From Cymodocea nodosa (Eukaryota > Streptophyta > Magnoliopsida > Alismatales > Cymodoceaceae), in NCBI GenBank assembly GCA_036874045.1, contig CM072345.1, positions 3,931,501 through 3,995,500 of the forward strand: DNA of 64,000 nt, read 5' to 3'. Shown piece after piece: positions 22,076 through 32,822 of the stretch (position 1 is the stretch's first letter; every line of letters starts with the position of its first letter). Under the pieces are notes generated by a model. The model was not told the DNA's origin. It saw nothing but the letters and a program-made list of their open reading frames with translations, and did no database searches. Both the position numbers and the translations under genes were made by a program.

Positions 22076-23100
22076 CTCTCATTTGAGACATTAAATCTCC
22101 TTAGTACCTTTTCTAGATACTTCTTTTGATTTAATCTCAAAGTGTCTGCCACTATATCTCAGATAATTCTCATACCCAAGATTTGCTTGGCTTCTCCCAT
22201 ATCCTTCATGTCAAATTCTTTTGACAGTTGTCTCTTCAATTGCTTAATCTATTCCATACTGGAACAAGCAATTAACATATCATCTACATAAATCAGTAGA
22301 ATAATGAAGCAATCATCTAGCAGTTTTATGTAGCAGCAATAGTTTGTATCACATCTTTTGAAGCCTAGGGTACTGATAAAGGTATCAAATCTCTTGTACC
22401 ATTGTCGTGGTGCTTGCTTCAAACCATACAGACTTTTCAGCAATCTACAAACTGTCTTTCTTTTCTTGCTAGTAATTGTAAATCCTTCTAGCTGCATCAT
22501 GTAAAGTTCTTCCTGCAAGTCACCATGTAGGAATGTTGTCTTTACATCCATTTGCTCCAAGAGCAAATTTCTTGCAACAACAATGCTTAAGACTATTCTA
22601 ATAGTATTCATCTTCACAATAGGAGAGAATACTTCTGTATAGTCTATATCTTGAATTTGCTGAAAACCCTTGACGACAAGTCTAGCTTTATATTTCTTGC
22701 TGCCATCTGGTTGTTCTTTTATCCTGAACACCCATTTGTTTCCTAGGATTTTCTTTCCTTCTGGCAAGGAAGTTAGCTCCCAAGTATTATTCTTCTCTAG
22801 GGATCTCATTTCTTCTTTCATTGCTAACTCCCATTTATGTGCATCACTTGCATAGATTACTTCCTGATATGTTTCAGGTTCACCATCATCCGTCAATAAC
22901 AGATAAGTGAATGATGGTACATACCTTTCTGGTTGTCTAGAGACCCTTCCAAACCTTCTAAGTTGTCCAATGACAACTTCATCTTCTTGATCATCTAGAT
23001 GTTCTTGATGTTCAGCCTCTAGAAGCTGAATTTCTTCTACAGGTTCCTTCTGAGGTTGTTCAACATCATTATCTAGACTGATCTCAGCAGTACTTCTTAA
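22076..23100 (-). pseudogene. C reverse transcriptase region
   Basis: The main intact frame is 22249-22896. Copia RT motifs: WELAMKEEMRSLEKNNTWEL (start of RT), KYKARLVVKGFQQIQDIDY, DVKTTFLHGDLQEELYM, LKSLYGLKQAPRQWYKRF, and the catalytic YVDDML at about 22270. Upstream (22900-23100) lies a Glu/Gln-rich linker between integrase and RT. The region is incomplete at its C-terminal side. Confidence 0.85.
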
Positions 23101-23822
23101 CTAAAGCTCTGACTGTTGTTCTTCTGCACTTTCTCTGTGCTTAAACATCTTGGATTCAATGAATATTACATCTTTTGCACAGATTATTTTCTTGGTTTCT
23201 TCTACCCAAAATCTGTAACCAAAATAATCCTTACCATAGCCAATGAAATAACATATCTGTGATTTTGAATCCAACTTGTCTCTTTTGTCACTATTCAAGT
23301 GGACAAATGACTTTGATCTAAAGACTTTCAAGTGAGCATAGTTGACCTCTTTCCGTGTCCACAACTCTTCAAGGTTCTTAAGCCCCATTGGGATGGATGG
23401 TCCTCTATTTATTAGATAGGCAATTGTATTAACAACTTCTACCTAGAATGTTTTGGGAAAACCTGCATGCAGTCTCATGCATCTTGCCCATTCATTCAAG
23501 GTCCTATTCATCCTTTTAGCAACTCCATTTTGTTGTGGAGTTCCAGCTACAGTCGTCTGCCTTCTAATTCCTTGCTCCTCACAATAAACTTTAAATTCAT
23601 GGCTATCATATTCTCCTCCATTATCTGACCTGATGGATTTGATTTTTCTTCCACTCTGATTTTCCACTTTTGCCTTCCATTTCTTGAAGACTTGGAAATC
23701 TTCAAACTTCTATTTTAGAAAATAAACCCATACCTTCCTTGTATTGTCATCAATGAAGGTGACATAATAGAGAGCACCTCCTAAAGAACTGATAGGAGTA
23801 GGCCCCCACACATCCGTGTGAA
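23101..23822 (-). pseudogene. C integrase region
   Basis: The core motif IRSDNGGEYDSHEF and then TPQQNGVAKRMNRT (about 23443-23667) are the second Asp and the Glu region of copia integrases. The C-terminal GLKNLEELWTRKEVNYAHLK and FIGYGKDYFGYRFW motifs lie at 23101-23388. It is broken in a few places. Confidence 0.8.
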
Positions 23823-25232
23823 CTAGCTCCAATTTTTGTGACTTAGGATCATGAGGATCCCTAGCAAAGCTGACTTTCTTCTACTTTCCCTCAATGCAGT
23901 CCTCACACATATCCCTAAATTGACATTCTTTAGCTTAAGGATTTTCCCTTCTACCACTAAAACTTTCAGTCCATTCTCACTGAAGTGTCCCAATCTTTTA
24001 TGCCATAAGTCAATGTCTTCAGTATCACTAACTACTGCAATGGAGTCATCTTGATCCGATGTTAAATATAAGGTATCTATCCTCTGTCCTGAGGCAATAA
24101 TCATTGCACCTTTGGTTACCTTCCATTTGCCTACGCCAAAGGCAATCTGATAACCATCATTGTCTAGGGAACTTATGGAAATTAATTGCTTTGCAAGATC
24201 TAGTACATAGCTAACTTCTTGCAATTTCCATATCCCTTGCTTTGTTTTAATGTGTACCTCTCCAATTCCCAACACATCCAGACTTGTGTTGTTAGCTAGG
24301 TACACCTTTTTCACAGGAGTTGCACGATAACTGTGCAACAAATCCTTCCTATAGGTAGTGTGGAAAGAAGCTCCTGAGTCCAGTACCCATGAGTCAATTG
24401 AACTATCAACACAGCATACTAGGGCATCATCTGAATCGTAGGAGACAACATTTACAACTGCTCCTTTTGATTCCTTCCTTCTACTGTCTTTCTTGGGAGC
24501 CTTACATTGTGACTTGAAGTGCCCCCATTGATTACAATTCCAGCATTTGATATCTGCTCTCATTTTACTGGTACCTTTGGACTTTGACCTTCCTTTGGAT
24601 TTAAATTGTTTTGATTTACTTCTCCCTCTAGTTTCAACACTAAGGGCAGAAGTTGAAGCTGACAATTCACTTTTCCTACGAATGTCCTCACTCAAAATTA
24701 AATCTCGGATGTCACTCATCTTGAGCTTCTCATGACCTAGTGAACTACTTACACCAGTCACGACAGGAGACCAACCTTTTGGTAATGAGGATAATAAAAT
24801 CGAGGCCCTGACTTCATCATCAAATACTATATCTACTGAGTGCAGTTGATTCAGAATAGTATTTAGCTCATTAACGTGGTCAGTTACATTTCCACATTCA
24901 TGCATTTTCAGATTAAATAATCTACGCATGAGAAATACCTTGTTGGCAGCTGAAGGCTTCTCATACATATTAGACAAAGCTTTCATCAAGTCAGCTGTTG
25001 TTTTCTCCTTGGCAACATTTGAATGAACGCTTCTTGCTAGTGACAACCTAACGAGACCTAAAGCTTTTCTGTCCAATAACTCCCACTCTTCCTGATCCAT
25101 CTTCTCTAGTTTTCTTCCGAACAACGGTTGATGAAGATCCTTCTGATACAAATAGTCTTCGATCTGAGACCTCCAGTATCCAAAATCTTTTCCATCAAAC
25201 TTCTCGATCTTGAGCTTTCTATCGTATGCCAT
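23823..25232 (-). CDS. C gag-protease-GAG-pre-integrase frame (469 codons)
   Basis: A single long frame from ATG 25230-25232. Residues about 1-190 are a copia gag (UBN2 type: [30 protein letters not shown]). At about 195-225 there is a Lys/Ser/Arg-rich stretch, at about 229-242 a CCHC zinc knuckle ([14 protein letters not shown]), and at about 285 the aspartic protease active site (DSGASFHT). After residue 400 comes a GAG-pre-integrase start ([15 protein letters not shown]). In this family these form the particle shell and cut the polyprotein. It is the best-preserved coding piece of C; the element as a whole is broken. Confidence 0.88.
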   Translation of the reverse strand: MAYDRKLKIEKFDGKDFGYWRSQIEDYLYQKDLHQPLFGRKLEKMDQEEWELLDRKALGLVRLSLARSVHSNVAKEKTTADLMKALSNMYEKPSAANKVFLMRRLFNLKMHECGNVTDHVNELNTILNQLHSVDIVFDDEVRASILLSSLPKGWSPVVTGVSSSLGHEKLKMSDIRDLILSEDIRRKSELSASTSALSVETRGRSKSKQFKSKGRSKSKGTSKMRADIKCWNCNQWGHFKSQCKAPKKDSRRKESKGAVVNVVSYDSDDALVCCVDSSIDSWVLDSGASFHTTYRKDLLHSYRATPVKKVYLANNTSLDVLGIGEVHIKTKQGIWKLQEVSYVLDLAKQLISISSLDNDGYQIAFGVGKWKVTKGAMIIASGQRIDTLYLTSDQDDSIAVVSDTEDIDLWHKRLGHFSENGLKVLVVEGKILKLKNVNLGICVRTALRESRRKSALLGILMILSHKNWS

Positions 25233-25255
25233 TTTGTTAAACTGAAGAACCTTTG

Positions 25256-25266
25256 GCTCTGATACT
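25256..25266 (-). other. Primer-binding site of C
   Basis: The minus strand reads TAGTATCAGAGC, three bases from the LTR end: a one-mismatch match to the usual initiator-Met-tRNA site of plant copia elements. Confidence 0.75.
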
Positions 25267-25269
25267 AGT

Positions 25270-26221
25270 TGTTTTCTTAACGGATCATTCAGTTAACCTT
25301 CTATGACACGATACTGAAACACTTAGCTCTAAACTCACCGATGCTAAGAGTGAAGAGTAAGAGAAGAAATAATACAGAGAAGAAATAGGATTTATGTGGT
25401 TCAGCAATAGCCTACGTCCACGGAGAGTCGAGGGTTCCTTATGAGCTTCAGCACAATCAACTGAAATGTTTTACAACATCATAAAGGTTTATATACTACC
25501 CAACTTAGGGTTTATAAACCTTTAATTACATACAAGCCATTACAGTAGAGAAACAATGCTTCGGAGAAGAGGCAATTAATTTCGGAGCCTTATCTTCTTA
25601 ACTCTCCGAAATCTGCAACATTTCGGATAGTTACAGACTTAACTATCCGAAGAGAATATTCTTTCTGAACGGGCGGTACAATACCAGGTTAATTGTCTGA
25701 GAGATTCTGTATTTCGGATAGTTACAGACTTAACTATCCGAAAAGTCACTTACTTTTCTCTCTCTATCATTTCAGAAGGTTATGCTGATAACTCACTAAA
25801 AACTGCATGTCTTTCGGATAGTTATACCTTAACTATCTGAAAACTCACTTAAGTGTCTTTTCAGGCATTTCGGAAGGTTCTGCTGATAACCCTCCGAAAA
25901 ACTCATGAACTTCGGATAGTTACTGCCTAACTATCCGAAGATCCACTTAAGTCACTGCTTTCTAGATACTTGGCTTCTTAACTATCTGAAGATCCACTTA
26001 AGTGTCCTTTAAGTCATTTCAAATAGTTACAACTTAACTCTTCGAAATCTTCTGACTTTCGGATAGTTAACTCAAAGCCTCCAACTTAACTTTTATTTCC
26101 AGATACTTACGTCTGTAACCTACCAAAAATATATAAATGCCGAATACTTACTACTAATAAGCTTCCGATTGAACCTGGATTACTTGTGGCATACTCCACA
26201 CTTGTAATACTTGCCCTAACA
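25270..26221 (-). repeat. 5' LTR of C (952 bp)
   Basis: On the element strand it begins TGTTAGGGCAAGTATTAC and ends GTTAAGAAAACA. A TATATAA box lies at about 25489-25495 (minus strand). The U3 part is dominated by palindromes with arms TTCGGATAGTTA and TAACTATCCGAA (see separate entry). Confidence 0.85.
25622..25939. repeat. Array of TTCGGATAGTTA palindromes in the C LTR
   Basis: Perfect 12-bp arms TTCGGATAGTTA/TAACTATCCGAA with 6-bp loops at 25622-25651 and 25713-25742. Nearly perfect versions with shorter loops are at 25813-25841 and 25911-25939. Related TTCGGAAGGTT half-sites lie between them. Variants continue to about 26170. Confidence 0.9.
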
Positions 26222-26672
26222 AACTATTCATAACTTAATGCACAAAATAAAATATTTAAGCCCTTAGCATTCAGAGTTTCATTTTCCTTTTTAGTAATTG
26301 TCCAAGTATTATAAGTAGTTAACAGAGTATATGGTTTAGAAATCATGAACCACAACTTATGATTTATACTTTGAAGAAAAGTTGTCATCTTATATTTTCA
26401 ATATTCAAAATGTATTCCATCAAATAAAGGAGGATGATTAAGATTTTAGCCTTCATACAAAGAAAAATTACCATTTCCAATAGCCATCTTACCTTAGATT
26501 TTTCAACCTATTTGATTTTAAACAGTCCAAAACTTTAAAACAACTTGAGCCTTAAATCAAGAAAGTTAAACATATGCTCAGATATTAATTTTTGTTTAAA
26601 AATAAGGAAGGCAAAATAAGCAATGATATTAAATAAGTTGGTATCGATTTTATATCAAAGATTATTAACAAA

Positions 26673-26684
26673 GCTCTGATACCA
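26673..26684 (-). other. Primer-binding site of A0b
   Basis: TGGTATCAGAGC on the minus strand, two bases from the LTR terminus. Confidence 0.85.
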
Positions 26685-26686
26685 CT

Positions 26687-27701
26687 TGTAGGATCGTATG
26701 GCTACACAAGAGGGGGGTGAATTGTGTTTTTCAACATTTTCGATTATAATTGAAACTTTAAAATTCAAAACCAAGTCGAGACATTGTTTTCATAAAATCA
26801 TTTTTATTCAAGGTTTCAATTACAATTGAATTCTTTTTAGAAATTGTAGATGCAATTATATATCGTTACCATGTTTCATCTATACAATTTCATAATTACA
26901 AATAGAGAAAACTAATTTGCAGAATTTAAAACATTTCTCCCTATTTGAGATCTTTATTCTTCTTCTCTTTCTTCTTCAGCAATTCTTCAGTGATGAATAT
27001 CTAGTCTTTCTCTACTTCACCAAATTTGCTTTCTTCTGATACTTTAAATCTTTAGTGACATAAATCTAACTTTTTTTGCTTCACTGAATTTTCTTCCATC
27101 TAATACTTCAAATCTTTAGTGACATATATCTTACCTTTTTATGCTTCACTAAATTTTCTTCCACCTAAGAGCTTTTCCTCGAAGAGGTGTTTCTCAACCC
27201 TAAAAAAATTTTTCTTTTGGTGTGCAGGGATAACTGATCAATGAGAATTCTATGCTTTTTATACTGTATCTTCATTTCATGCATATCCTCCACGTTTAAT
27301 CACTACCAATTTTCCACTTCTTCACGTATTTTCTTTTTCCTTCATCGAAATACACACGTTCTAACCCACATTTACATTTCGAATTTTCTTTAATCATCAA
27401 TCCTAGATCTCTGAAAAATTTCCTACAAAATAAATTTTCTCGTCCAAAATTTTGCATCAAGTGTAATAAGAAGTTGTTACTTTAATGGCAACTAAACGAG
27501 TAACACAAGCAAATATATAACTTAACGTTTCTAACTTAACGAGTTCCTCATGTGCCAACTCACGTGACAAGTACTATAGCTAACTCAACGAACTAAGTCT
27601 ATGGTGTTACGCTAACTCAACGAACCATCTCCATTATATTACAAATAACTCAACGAACTAGTAATAAACAAATGTTTTTATAATAAGAATTTTACCACGT
27701 G
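26687..27701 (-). repeat. 5' LTR of A0b, first segment
   Basis: It begins tgtaggatcgtatgg (reverse of the LTR end). In the leader part it has three copies of the roughly 60-bp unit seen twice in other family members (26985-27165). It stops inside a CACGTG, where A2 is inserted, and continues at 38793. Confidence 0.85.
27697..27701. repeat. Target-site duplication of A2, left
   Basis: ACGTG immediately before the A2 LTR. The same five bases follow the other LTR at 38788-38792. The duplication comes from a CACGTG box of the A0b LTR. Confidence 0.9.
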
Positions 27702-28319
27702 TGTTGAGTATTTTTTTGATGATGTGTGCTGAATGAAAATAATCATATTTGCTCAATTACTATTGCTTGTGAAAAGAAATTAAAATCAGCCATTAATACA
27801 GAAAAAGCTTACTGATATAAATACTTGTCTGTATTGGATCTGAAGTTAACATCTAGTCGTTTCATTGCATTAATTTCTCATTTAGCTAAACATTAAGTTA
27901 ATGTGTGTTTTTATTGAAAACCATGATATGTTTTAATGTTATATCTTCTGTATCATGAACAGTGCACGTTTAGACAACTCGTTAAGTTAGAGTTTTGTTT
28001 CTATAGAGGTCACGTGAGAACTCGTTAAATTAGAGGCTTAAAGGTTAAAATAGGTCACGTGATAACTCGTTAAGTTAGTGAGTAAAAGAATAGACGAACT
28101 TGTTAACTTAGTGTTATACACGTGGTGAAATTATAAGTTACGATTGTTGTATTGTATCACGTGAGGTGCACATGTTTAACTTGTTAAGTTAACATAACTA
28201 AACGCGTTGAGTTGCTATATTGAACACTAAGGCAACGCGTTAGGTTAGCATTATAAACTTAAGTTGTTATTTTTGCATGTGGTAAAATTCTTATTATAAA
28301 AATATTTGTTTATTACTGG

Positions 28320-28427
28320 TTCGTTGAGTTATCATAACACAATGGAAATAGTTCGTTGAGTTATCATAACACAACGGAGATGGTTCGTTGAGATAGCATA
28401 ACACCACGGACTTAGTTCGTTGAGTTA
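28320..28427 (+). repeat. Four half-sites at exact 32-bp spacing
   Basis: TTCGTTGAGTTA at 28320, 28352 and 28416, with a two-base variant (TTCGTTGAGATA) at 28384. Each of the first three is followed after a short gap by a partial inverse (ATAACACAACGGA type). The same 32-bp period holds in A3 (49036, 49068, 49100, 49132). Confidence 0.9.
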
Positions 28428-28879
28428 GCTACAGTACTTGTCACGTGAAATGGCACATGAGGAACTCGTTAAGTTATATATATACTTGTGTTATTTGTTT
28501 AGTTAACATTAAAGTAATGACTTCTTATTAAATTGATGAAAAACTTTTGGACGAGAAAGTTTATTTTGCAGGAAATTTTTCAGAGATCCAGGACTGATGA
28601 TTAAAGAAAATTCAAAATATAAACGTGGGTTAGAACGTGTGTGTTTCGATGAAGGAAAAAGAAAAGATGTGGAGAAGTGGAAAACTGGTAGTGGTTAAAC
28701 ATGAAGGATATGCATGAAAAGAAGATATAGTATAAAAGGCATAGAATTCTCGTTGATCAATTTATCCTTGCACACAAAATGAAAAATCTTTTCAAGGATC
28801 AAACCATCCCTACACACCAAAAGAAAAATCTTTTTCAGGGATCAAAAACACCTTCTCGGGGAAAATCTCTCAAGTGGAA

Positions 28880-28995
28880 GAAAGTTCAGTAAAGCATAAA
28901 AATGTAAGATTTTTGTCACTGAAGATTTGAAGTATCAGAAGAAAGCAAATTCGGTGAAGCATGAAAAGATAAGATATTCGTCACTGAAGAATTGC
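28880..28995 (+). repeat. Tandem leader duplication in the A2 LTR
   Basis: Two adjacent units of about 60 bp, each reading approximately TTCRGTGAAGCATRAAAA, then a TCGTCACTGAAGA motif. A0b has three. A purine-rich GAA/AAG tract follows (28998-29030). A shorter repeat, gcacac-aaaa-gaaaaatctttt, lies just upstream (28770-28850). Confidence 0.75.
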
Positions 28996-29308
28996 TGAAG
29001 AAGAAAAAGAAGAAAAAGAAGAAGAAGAAAGATCTCAAATAGGGAGAAAAGTTTTAAATTCCGCAAATTAGTTTTCTCTATTTGTAGTTATGAAATTGTT
29101 TAGATGATACATGGTATTAAAATATAATTGCATCTACAATTTCTGAGGAGAATTGAATTATATATTGTAATTGAAACCTTGAATAAAAATGATTTTATGA
29201 AAACAATGTCTCGACTTGTTTTTGAGTTTTAAAGTTTCAATTATATTACAGAAAATATTAAAAATACACAATTCACCCCCCTCTTGTGTAGCCATACGAT
29301 CCTACAAG

Positions 29309-29320
29309 TGGTATCAGAGC
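29309..29320 (+). other. Primer-binding site of A2
   Basis: TGGTATCAGAGC two bases after the 5' LTR, complementary to the 3' end of initiator Met tRNA. Confidence 0.92.
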
Positions 29321-29505
29321 TTTGTGAATAATCTTTGATATAAAATCGATACCAACTTATTTAATATCATTCTTATTCTACCTTCCTTGTTTTTAAACAG
29401 AAATTAATATCTGAGCATACGTTTAACTCTATTGATTTAAGGCTCAAGTTGTTTTAAAGTTTTTAGACTGTTTAAAATCAAATAGGTTGAAAAATCTAAG
29501 GTAAG

Positions 29506-30969
29506 ATGGCTACTGGAAATGGTAATTCTTATTTGTATGAAGGCCAAAATCTTAATCGTCCTCCTTTATTTGATGGAATACATTTTGAATATTGGAAATA
29601 TAGGATGACTGTTTTTCTTCAAAGTATAGATCATAAGTTGTGGTTCATGATTTCTAAACCATATACTCCGTTAACTACTCCTTATAATACTTGGACAATT
29701 ACTGAAAAAGAAAATGAAACTCTGAATGCTAAGGGCTTAAATATTTTATTTTGTGCATTGAGTTATGAACAGTTCAGTAAAGTGTCGGCATATAAATCTG
29801 CTTATGAGGTGTGGCATGCATTAGAAGTTTCACATGAAGGTACTTCTCAAGTTAAAGAGACAAAAATAAACATGTTGATTCATAAGTATGAACTCTTTAA
29901 GATGCATGAAGATGAAAATATTTCTGAGATGTTTTCCAGATTTCTTGATATCATAAACTCTTTAAAATGTTTAGGAAAGAATTTTGAACAGAAGGATTTG
30001 GTAAGGAAAATTCTTAGATCCCTAAGTTCTAAATGGTCTCAGAAAGTAACATCAATTGAGGAATCACGAGATTTAAATGTTTATACTATGAATGAACTTA
30101 TAGGAAATTTAACAGCTTATGAAGTTCAATTAAATGAATCACTAAGTCACAACAAACTAAAAATGAAGAAAGAAATAACCTTCGAAATTAATTTAGATTC
30201 TGATATATCTACTGATTCTGACGAGGATTTGATTTTGCTGACTAGGAAATTCAAGAAAGCATGGAAAGCTAGGAAACAGCAAAGGAAGAAAAATGATAAA
30301 CCCTCAACGTCAAAATCATTGAATGACAAGAATTCTTCATCCAGAAAGTATGTATGTTACAACTGTAAGAAACCTAGACAACTTTCTCCAGATTGTCCTA
30401 TGAGGAAAAATGAAAAGCAAAGTAGGACAAATCAGAAGAAGACGGCTCAGAAAACTCAGAAAAAGTTTTACAAGAAAAAGTTTTACAAGAAAAAGACTTT
30501 GAAGGTCACTTGGGATGACACGTCTGAAGAGTCTGAATTTGAGGAATCAACATCAAAATCTTCACATTCAGAAGGAGAACAAGAGTTAGAAGACGTTGCT
30601 CATGTGTGCTTCATGGCAGATGTGTCTGAGGTAATATCTAATCCTGAAAGTCATTCAGATTTCAACTTTGTTGAATTATTATGTGCTTATCATGCATTAT
30701 TACAAAAACTTAAAGTATGTAAACTGGAAAATAAGAATATTAGAAAATCTTCATCCATTATGAAAGAAGAAAATTGTTTCCTGTCTACTACTTTAGAAAA
30801 GTTTAAATGTGATAATGAAAATCATGCTAGAGATTTGCAAAAATTTAGATTTAATGAATGTATTTTGCATGAACAAATACAGAATATAAATGCTAAAAAA
30901 TTAAAGATAGAATCTGAAAATGAAATGTTGAGAAACAATATAAATAAACTTGAATTAGAGATAAATTAA
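29506..30969 (+). CDS. A2 gag (487 codons)
   Basis: Begins MATGNGNSYLYEGQNLNRPP. Residues 20-50 are a DUF4219-like start (FDGIHFEYWKYRMTVFLQSI). Residues about 60-210 are a UBN2-type gag domain (YEVWHALEVSHEGTSQVKET; LRSLSSKWSQKVTSIEES). Residues about 280-300 are a zinc-knuckle position (CYNCKK..DCP). After 370 comes a long coiled coil. A Lys-rich basic stretch follows the knuckle. It forms the particle shell in this family. Further gag tail sequence lies at 31056-31765. Sirevirus gags are long, and this agrees. Confidence 0.88.
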   Translation: MATGNGNSYLYEGQNLNRPPLFDGIHFEYWKYRMTVFLQSIDHKLWFMISKPYTPLTTPYNTWTITEKENETLNAKGLNILFCALSYEQFSKVSAYKSAYEVWHALEVSHEGTSQVKETKINMLIHKYELFKMHEDENISEMFSRFLDIINSLKCLGKNFEQKDLVRKILRSLSSKWSQKVTSIEESRDLNVYTMNELIGNLTAYEVQLNESLSHNKLKMKKEITFEINLDSDISTDSDEDLILLTRKFKKAWKARKQQRKKNDKPSTSKSLNDKNSSSRKYVCYNCKKPRQLSPDCPMRKNEKQSRTNQKKTAQKTQKKFYKKKFYKKKTLKVTWDDTSEESEFEESTSKSSHSEGEQELEDVAHVCFMADVSEVISNPESHSDFNFVELLCAYHALLQKLKVCKLENKNIRKSSSIMKEENCFLSTTLEKFKCDNENHARDLQKFRFNECILHEQIQNINAKKLKIESENEMLRNNINKLELEIN

Positions 30970-31765
30970 AACTGAGAGAGCAAGATTTAAATTCTACCTT
31001 TGAGAAATGGAATTTAAGTCAAACTAAGTTAGACAAACTAACTAGTACCCCTGCGGTGTCTTATAAATTTGGCTTAGGATTTGATTATCTTGAATATCCT
31101 GAATCTCAAGCTAATAAAGGATTTATTAGTTGTAGTTCAAGTAAATCTAAGACTAAAATTCCTTTTATTATGAAACAAGGTAATAAATATGTAGAAGTAG
31201 GTACTTCAAGGGATGAATCATGCAGTAATAATATAAATCAATGTGATTTGCCAAATTGTACTTCTAACATGACTATTCTAAAAATCTTGTTTCTTGTTCT
31301 GGAAATTCAGTTTCTAATGTTTCTAAAATTTCAGACAATTGTAGTAAACTGAAAATTCAGAAACCTGAGCATGTAATTCAATACACTGGTATTAGACCAA
31401 ATACTCATTCTACATGTGATAAAACAAAAAATTCTAGTGCAGAAAAAGATTTTGTATGTACGGAAAATTTTAATACAAGTACAAAATCTTGGTATGAACT
31501 TACTGAAGTGTATAAGCATGACCAAAATAAATTAACTGATAAAAATATGTTTGGTCATGATTATACTACATCTGAAAACAAAAAGAATAATTGCAAAAGC
31601 AATAATGCTATATGTGAGTATGAAGCTAATGATAAATCAATAGTACTTACAACTAATAAGAATATAAATGAAAATGTTAAACTATTTTTAAACAAAAAGA
31701 AGAAATATGCGTTTAATGAACTTGGTCCTCAACAACATTGGGTACCAAGAAAAAGTTTTTCTTAA
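30970..31765 (+). pseudogene. A2 gag C-terminal region
   Basis: It continues the gag of this family: SYKFGLGFDYLEYPESQANK motif, KTKIPFIMKQGNKYVEVGTS, an Asn/Cys/Lys-rich stretch, and an end FNELGPQQHWVPRKSFS just before the protease. Broken. Confidence 0.75.
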
Positions 31766-31769
31766 TTTG

Positions 31770-32000
31770 TTGCAGGAGGAAACAACATCACAATGGATCT
31801 TGGACACTAGAGCGTCAAGTCACATGATCGGACAAAAAAGTCTATTACAAAATTTTACAAATACCATGAAAGGAAGTGTAACATTTGGAAACAAATGCAA
31901 AGATAAAATCATAGGTATGGGCAATGTTCAAATAACTCCTACTTGTGTTATTTCGAATGTACTTTTTGTAGAATACCTAGTTTTTAATTTGCTGAGTGTC
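31770..32000 (+). pseudogene. A2 protease region
   Basis: A copia protease start: WILDTRASSHMIGQKSLLQN at the usual active-site place, followed by SVTFGNKCKDKIIGMGNVQ and a LSVI-type end. It matches the A0 protease at 15200-15370. Broken. Confidence 0.75.
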
Positions 32001-32822
32001 ATAAATGGATAAAGGTATATTTTTAAATCAGGAAAAATATGCAGATGAAATGCTTAAGAAATTTAATTTTAATGATACAAGGATTCGAGGAACTCCTATG
32101 AGTACTACTTTAAAGTTAGATATTGATGACATAGGAAAATCTATAGATCAAAGAAAATACAGAAGTATGATTGGTTCTTTACTTTATTTGACTTCTAGTA
32201 GACCTGATATTATGTTTGCTGTGTGTGTTTGTGCTAAATTTCAATCTAATCCTAAGGAATCACACTTAATTGCAGTTAAAAGAATATTTAGATATATACA
32301 AGGAACTAAAAATTTCAGACTGTATTATTCTAAGGATAGTTCAATAGATCTTATAGGATATACTTATGCTGATTATGTAGGATCTAAATCTGATAGAAAG
32401 AGTACCAATGGCACATGTCAATTATTGGGAAATAATTTGGTGTCATGGTTTAGTAAAAGCAAAACTGTGTAGCACTTTCTACTACAGAAGCTGAATATGT
32501 TGCTGCTGCATTGTGTTGCACTCAGATTCTGTGGATAAGGCAAACTTTAGAAGATTCTGGATTATCTTATGATACAACTGAGATTTATTGTGACAATAGT
32601 TCTACAATAAATCTTTCCAAAAATCCTGTATTACATTCAAGAGCAAAGCATATAGAGGTTAGACATCATTTTCTAAGAGATAGCGTAATTAAAGGAAAAA
32701 TTAAATTAGAATTTGTGTCTAGTAAAAATCAATTAGCTGATATATTTACAAAACCTCTAGACGAAAATACATTTTGCAACATTAGATTAAATTTAGGTAT
32801 TTGTAGGCTATGTGATGTGTAA
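32001..32822 (+). pseudogene. A2 RT end and RNase H region
   Basis: RT thumb/connection: YRSMIGSLLYLTSSRPDIMF, then HLIAVKRIFRYIQGTKNF. RNase H: YADYVGSKSDRKSTNGTCQL, then TTEAEYVAAALCC-type and KHIEVRHHFLRDSVIKGKI, ending QLADIFTKPLDE and CRLCDV. It degrades RNA in RNA-DNA hybrids in functional relatives. Broken. Confidence 0.85.

Larger units (their letters stand above)
22076..26221 (-). mobile_element. TNT1/Tork-like Ty1/copia element C (partial)
   Basis: A minus-strand element with 5' LTR (25270-26221), primer site, gag, protease, GAG-pre-integrase, integrase and most of RT. RNase H and the 3' LTR are not seen, and its left side meets the end of A1. The compact gag-pol in one frame, the gag N-terminus ([20 protein letters not shown]) and the zinc knuckle are like tobacco Tnt1/Tork elements. 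It lies inside the gag of A0b. The first part is well kept; downstream it is broken a few times, so it is a relatively young fossil. Confidence 0.85.
26222..27701 (-). mobile_element. Sirevirus-type fragment A0b, main part
   Basis: A minus-strand family A element: start of gag (26222-26486, containing FDGIHFEYWKYKM and KLWFMISKPYT motifs), leader, primer site (26673-26684) and most of the 5' LTR (26687-27701). The LTR resumes after element A2 at 38793-39334. Element C interrupts the gag on the other side. No later gag or pol of A0b is visible. It is broken and older than A2, which lies inside it. Confidence 0.85.
27702..29306 (+). repeat. 5' LTR of A2 (1605 bp)
   Basis: TGTTGAGTATTTT .. GATCCTACA. 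It has five intact CACGTG boxes, four half-sites at an exact 32-bp period (28320-28427), TATAAAA at 28731-28737, and duplicated leader units. Confidence 0.92.

Noticed and set aside
25622-25939. Regularly spaced palindromes looking like a CRISPR array
   Set aside because: The spacing is irregular, the intervening sequences are not unique spacers of constant length, and the context is a plant LTR.
29309-29320. tRNA-like sequence
   Set aside because: It is only the 12-base primer-binding site; no cloverleaf is present.
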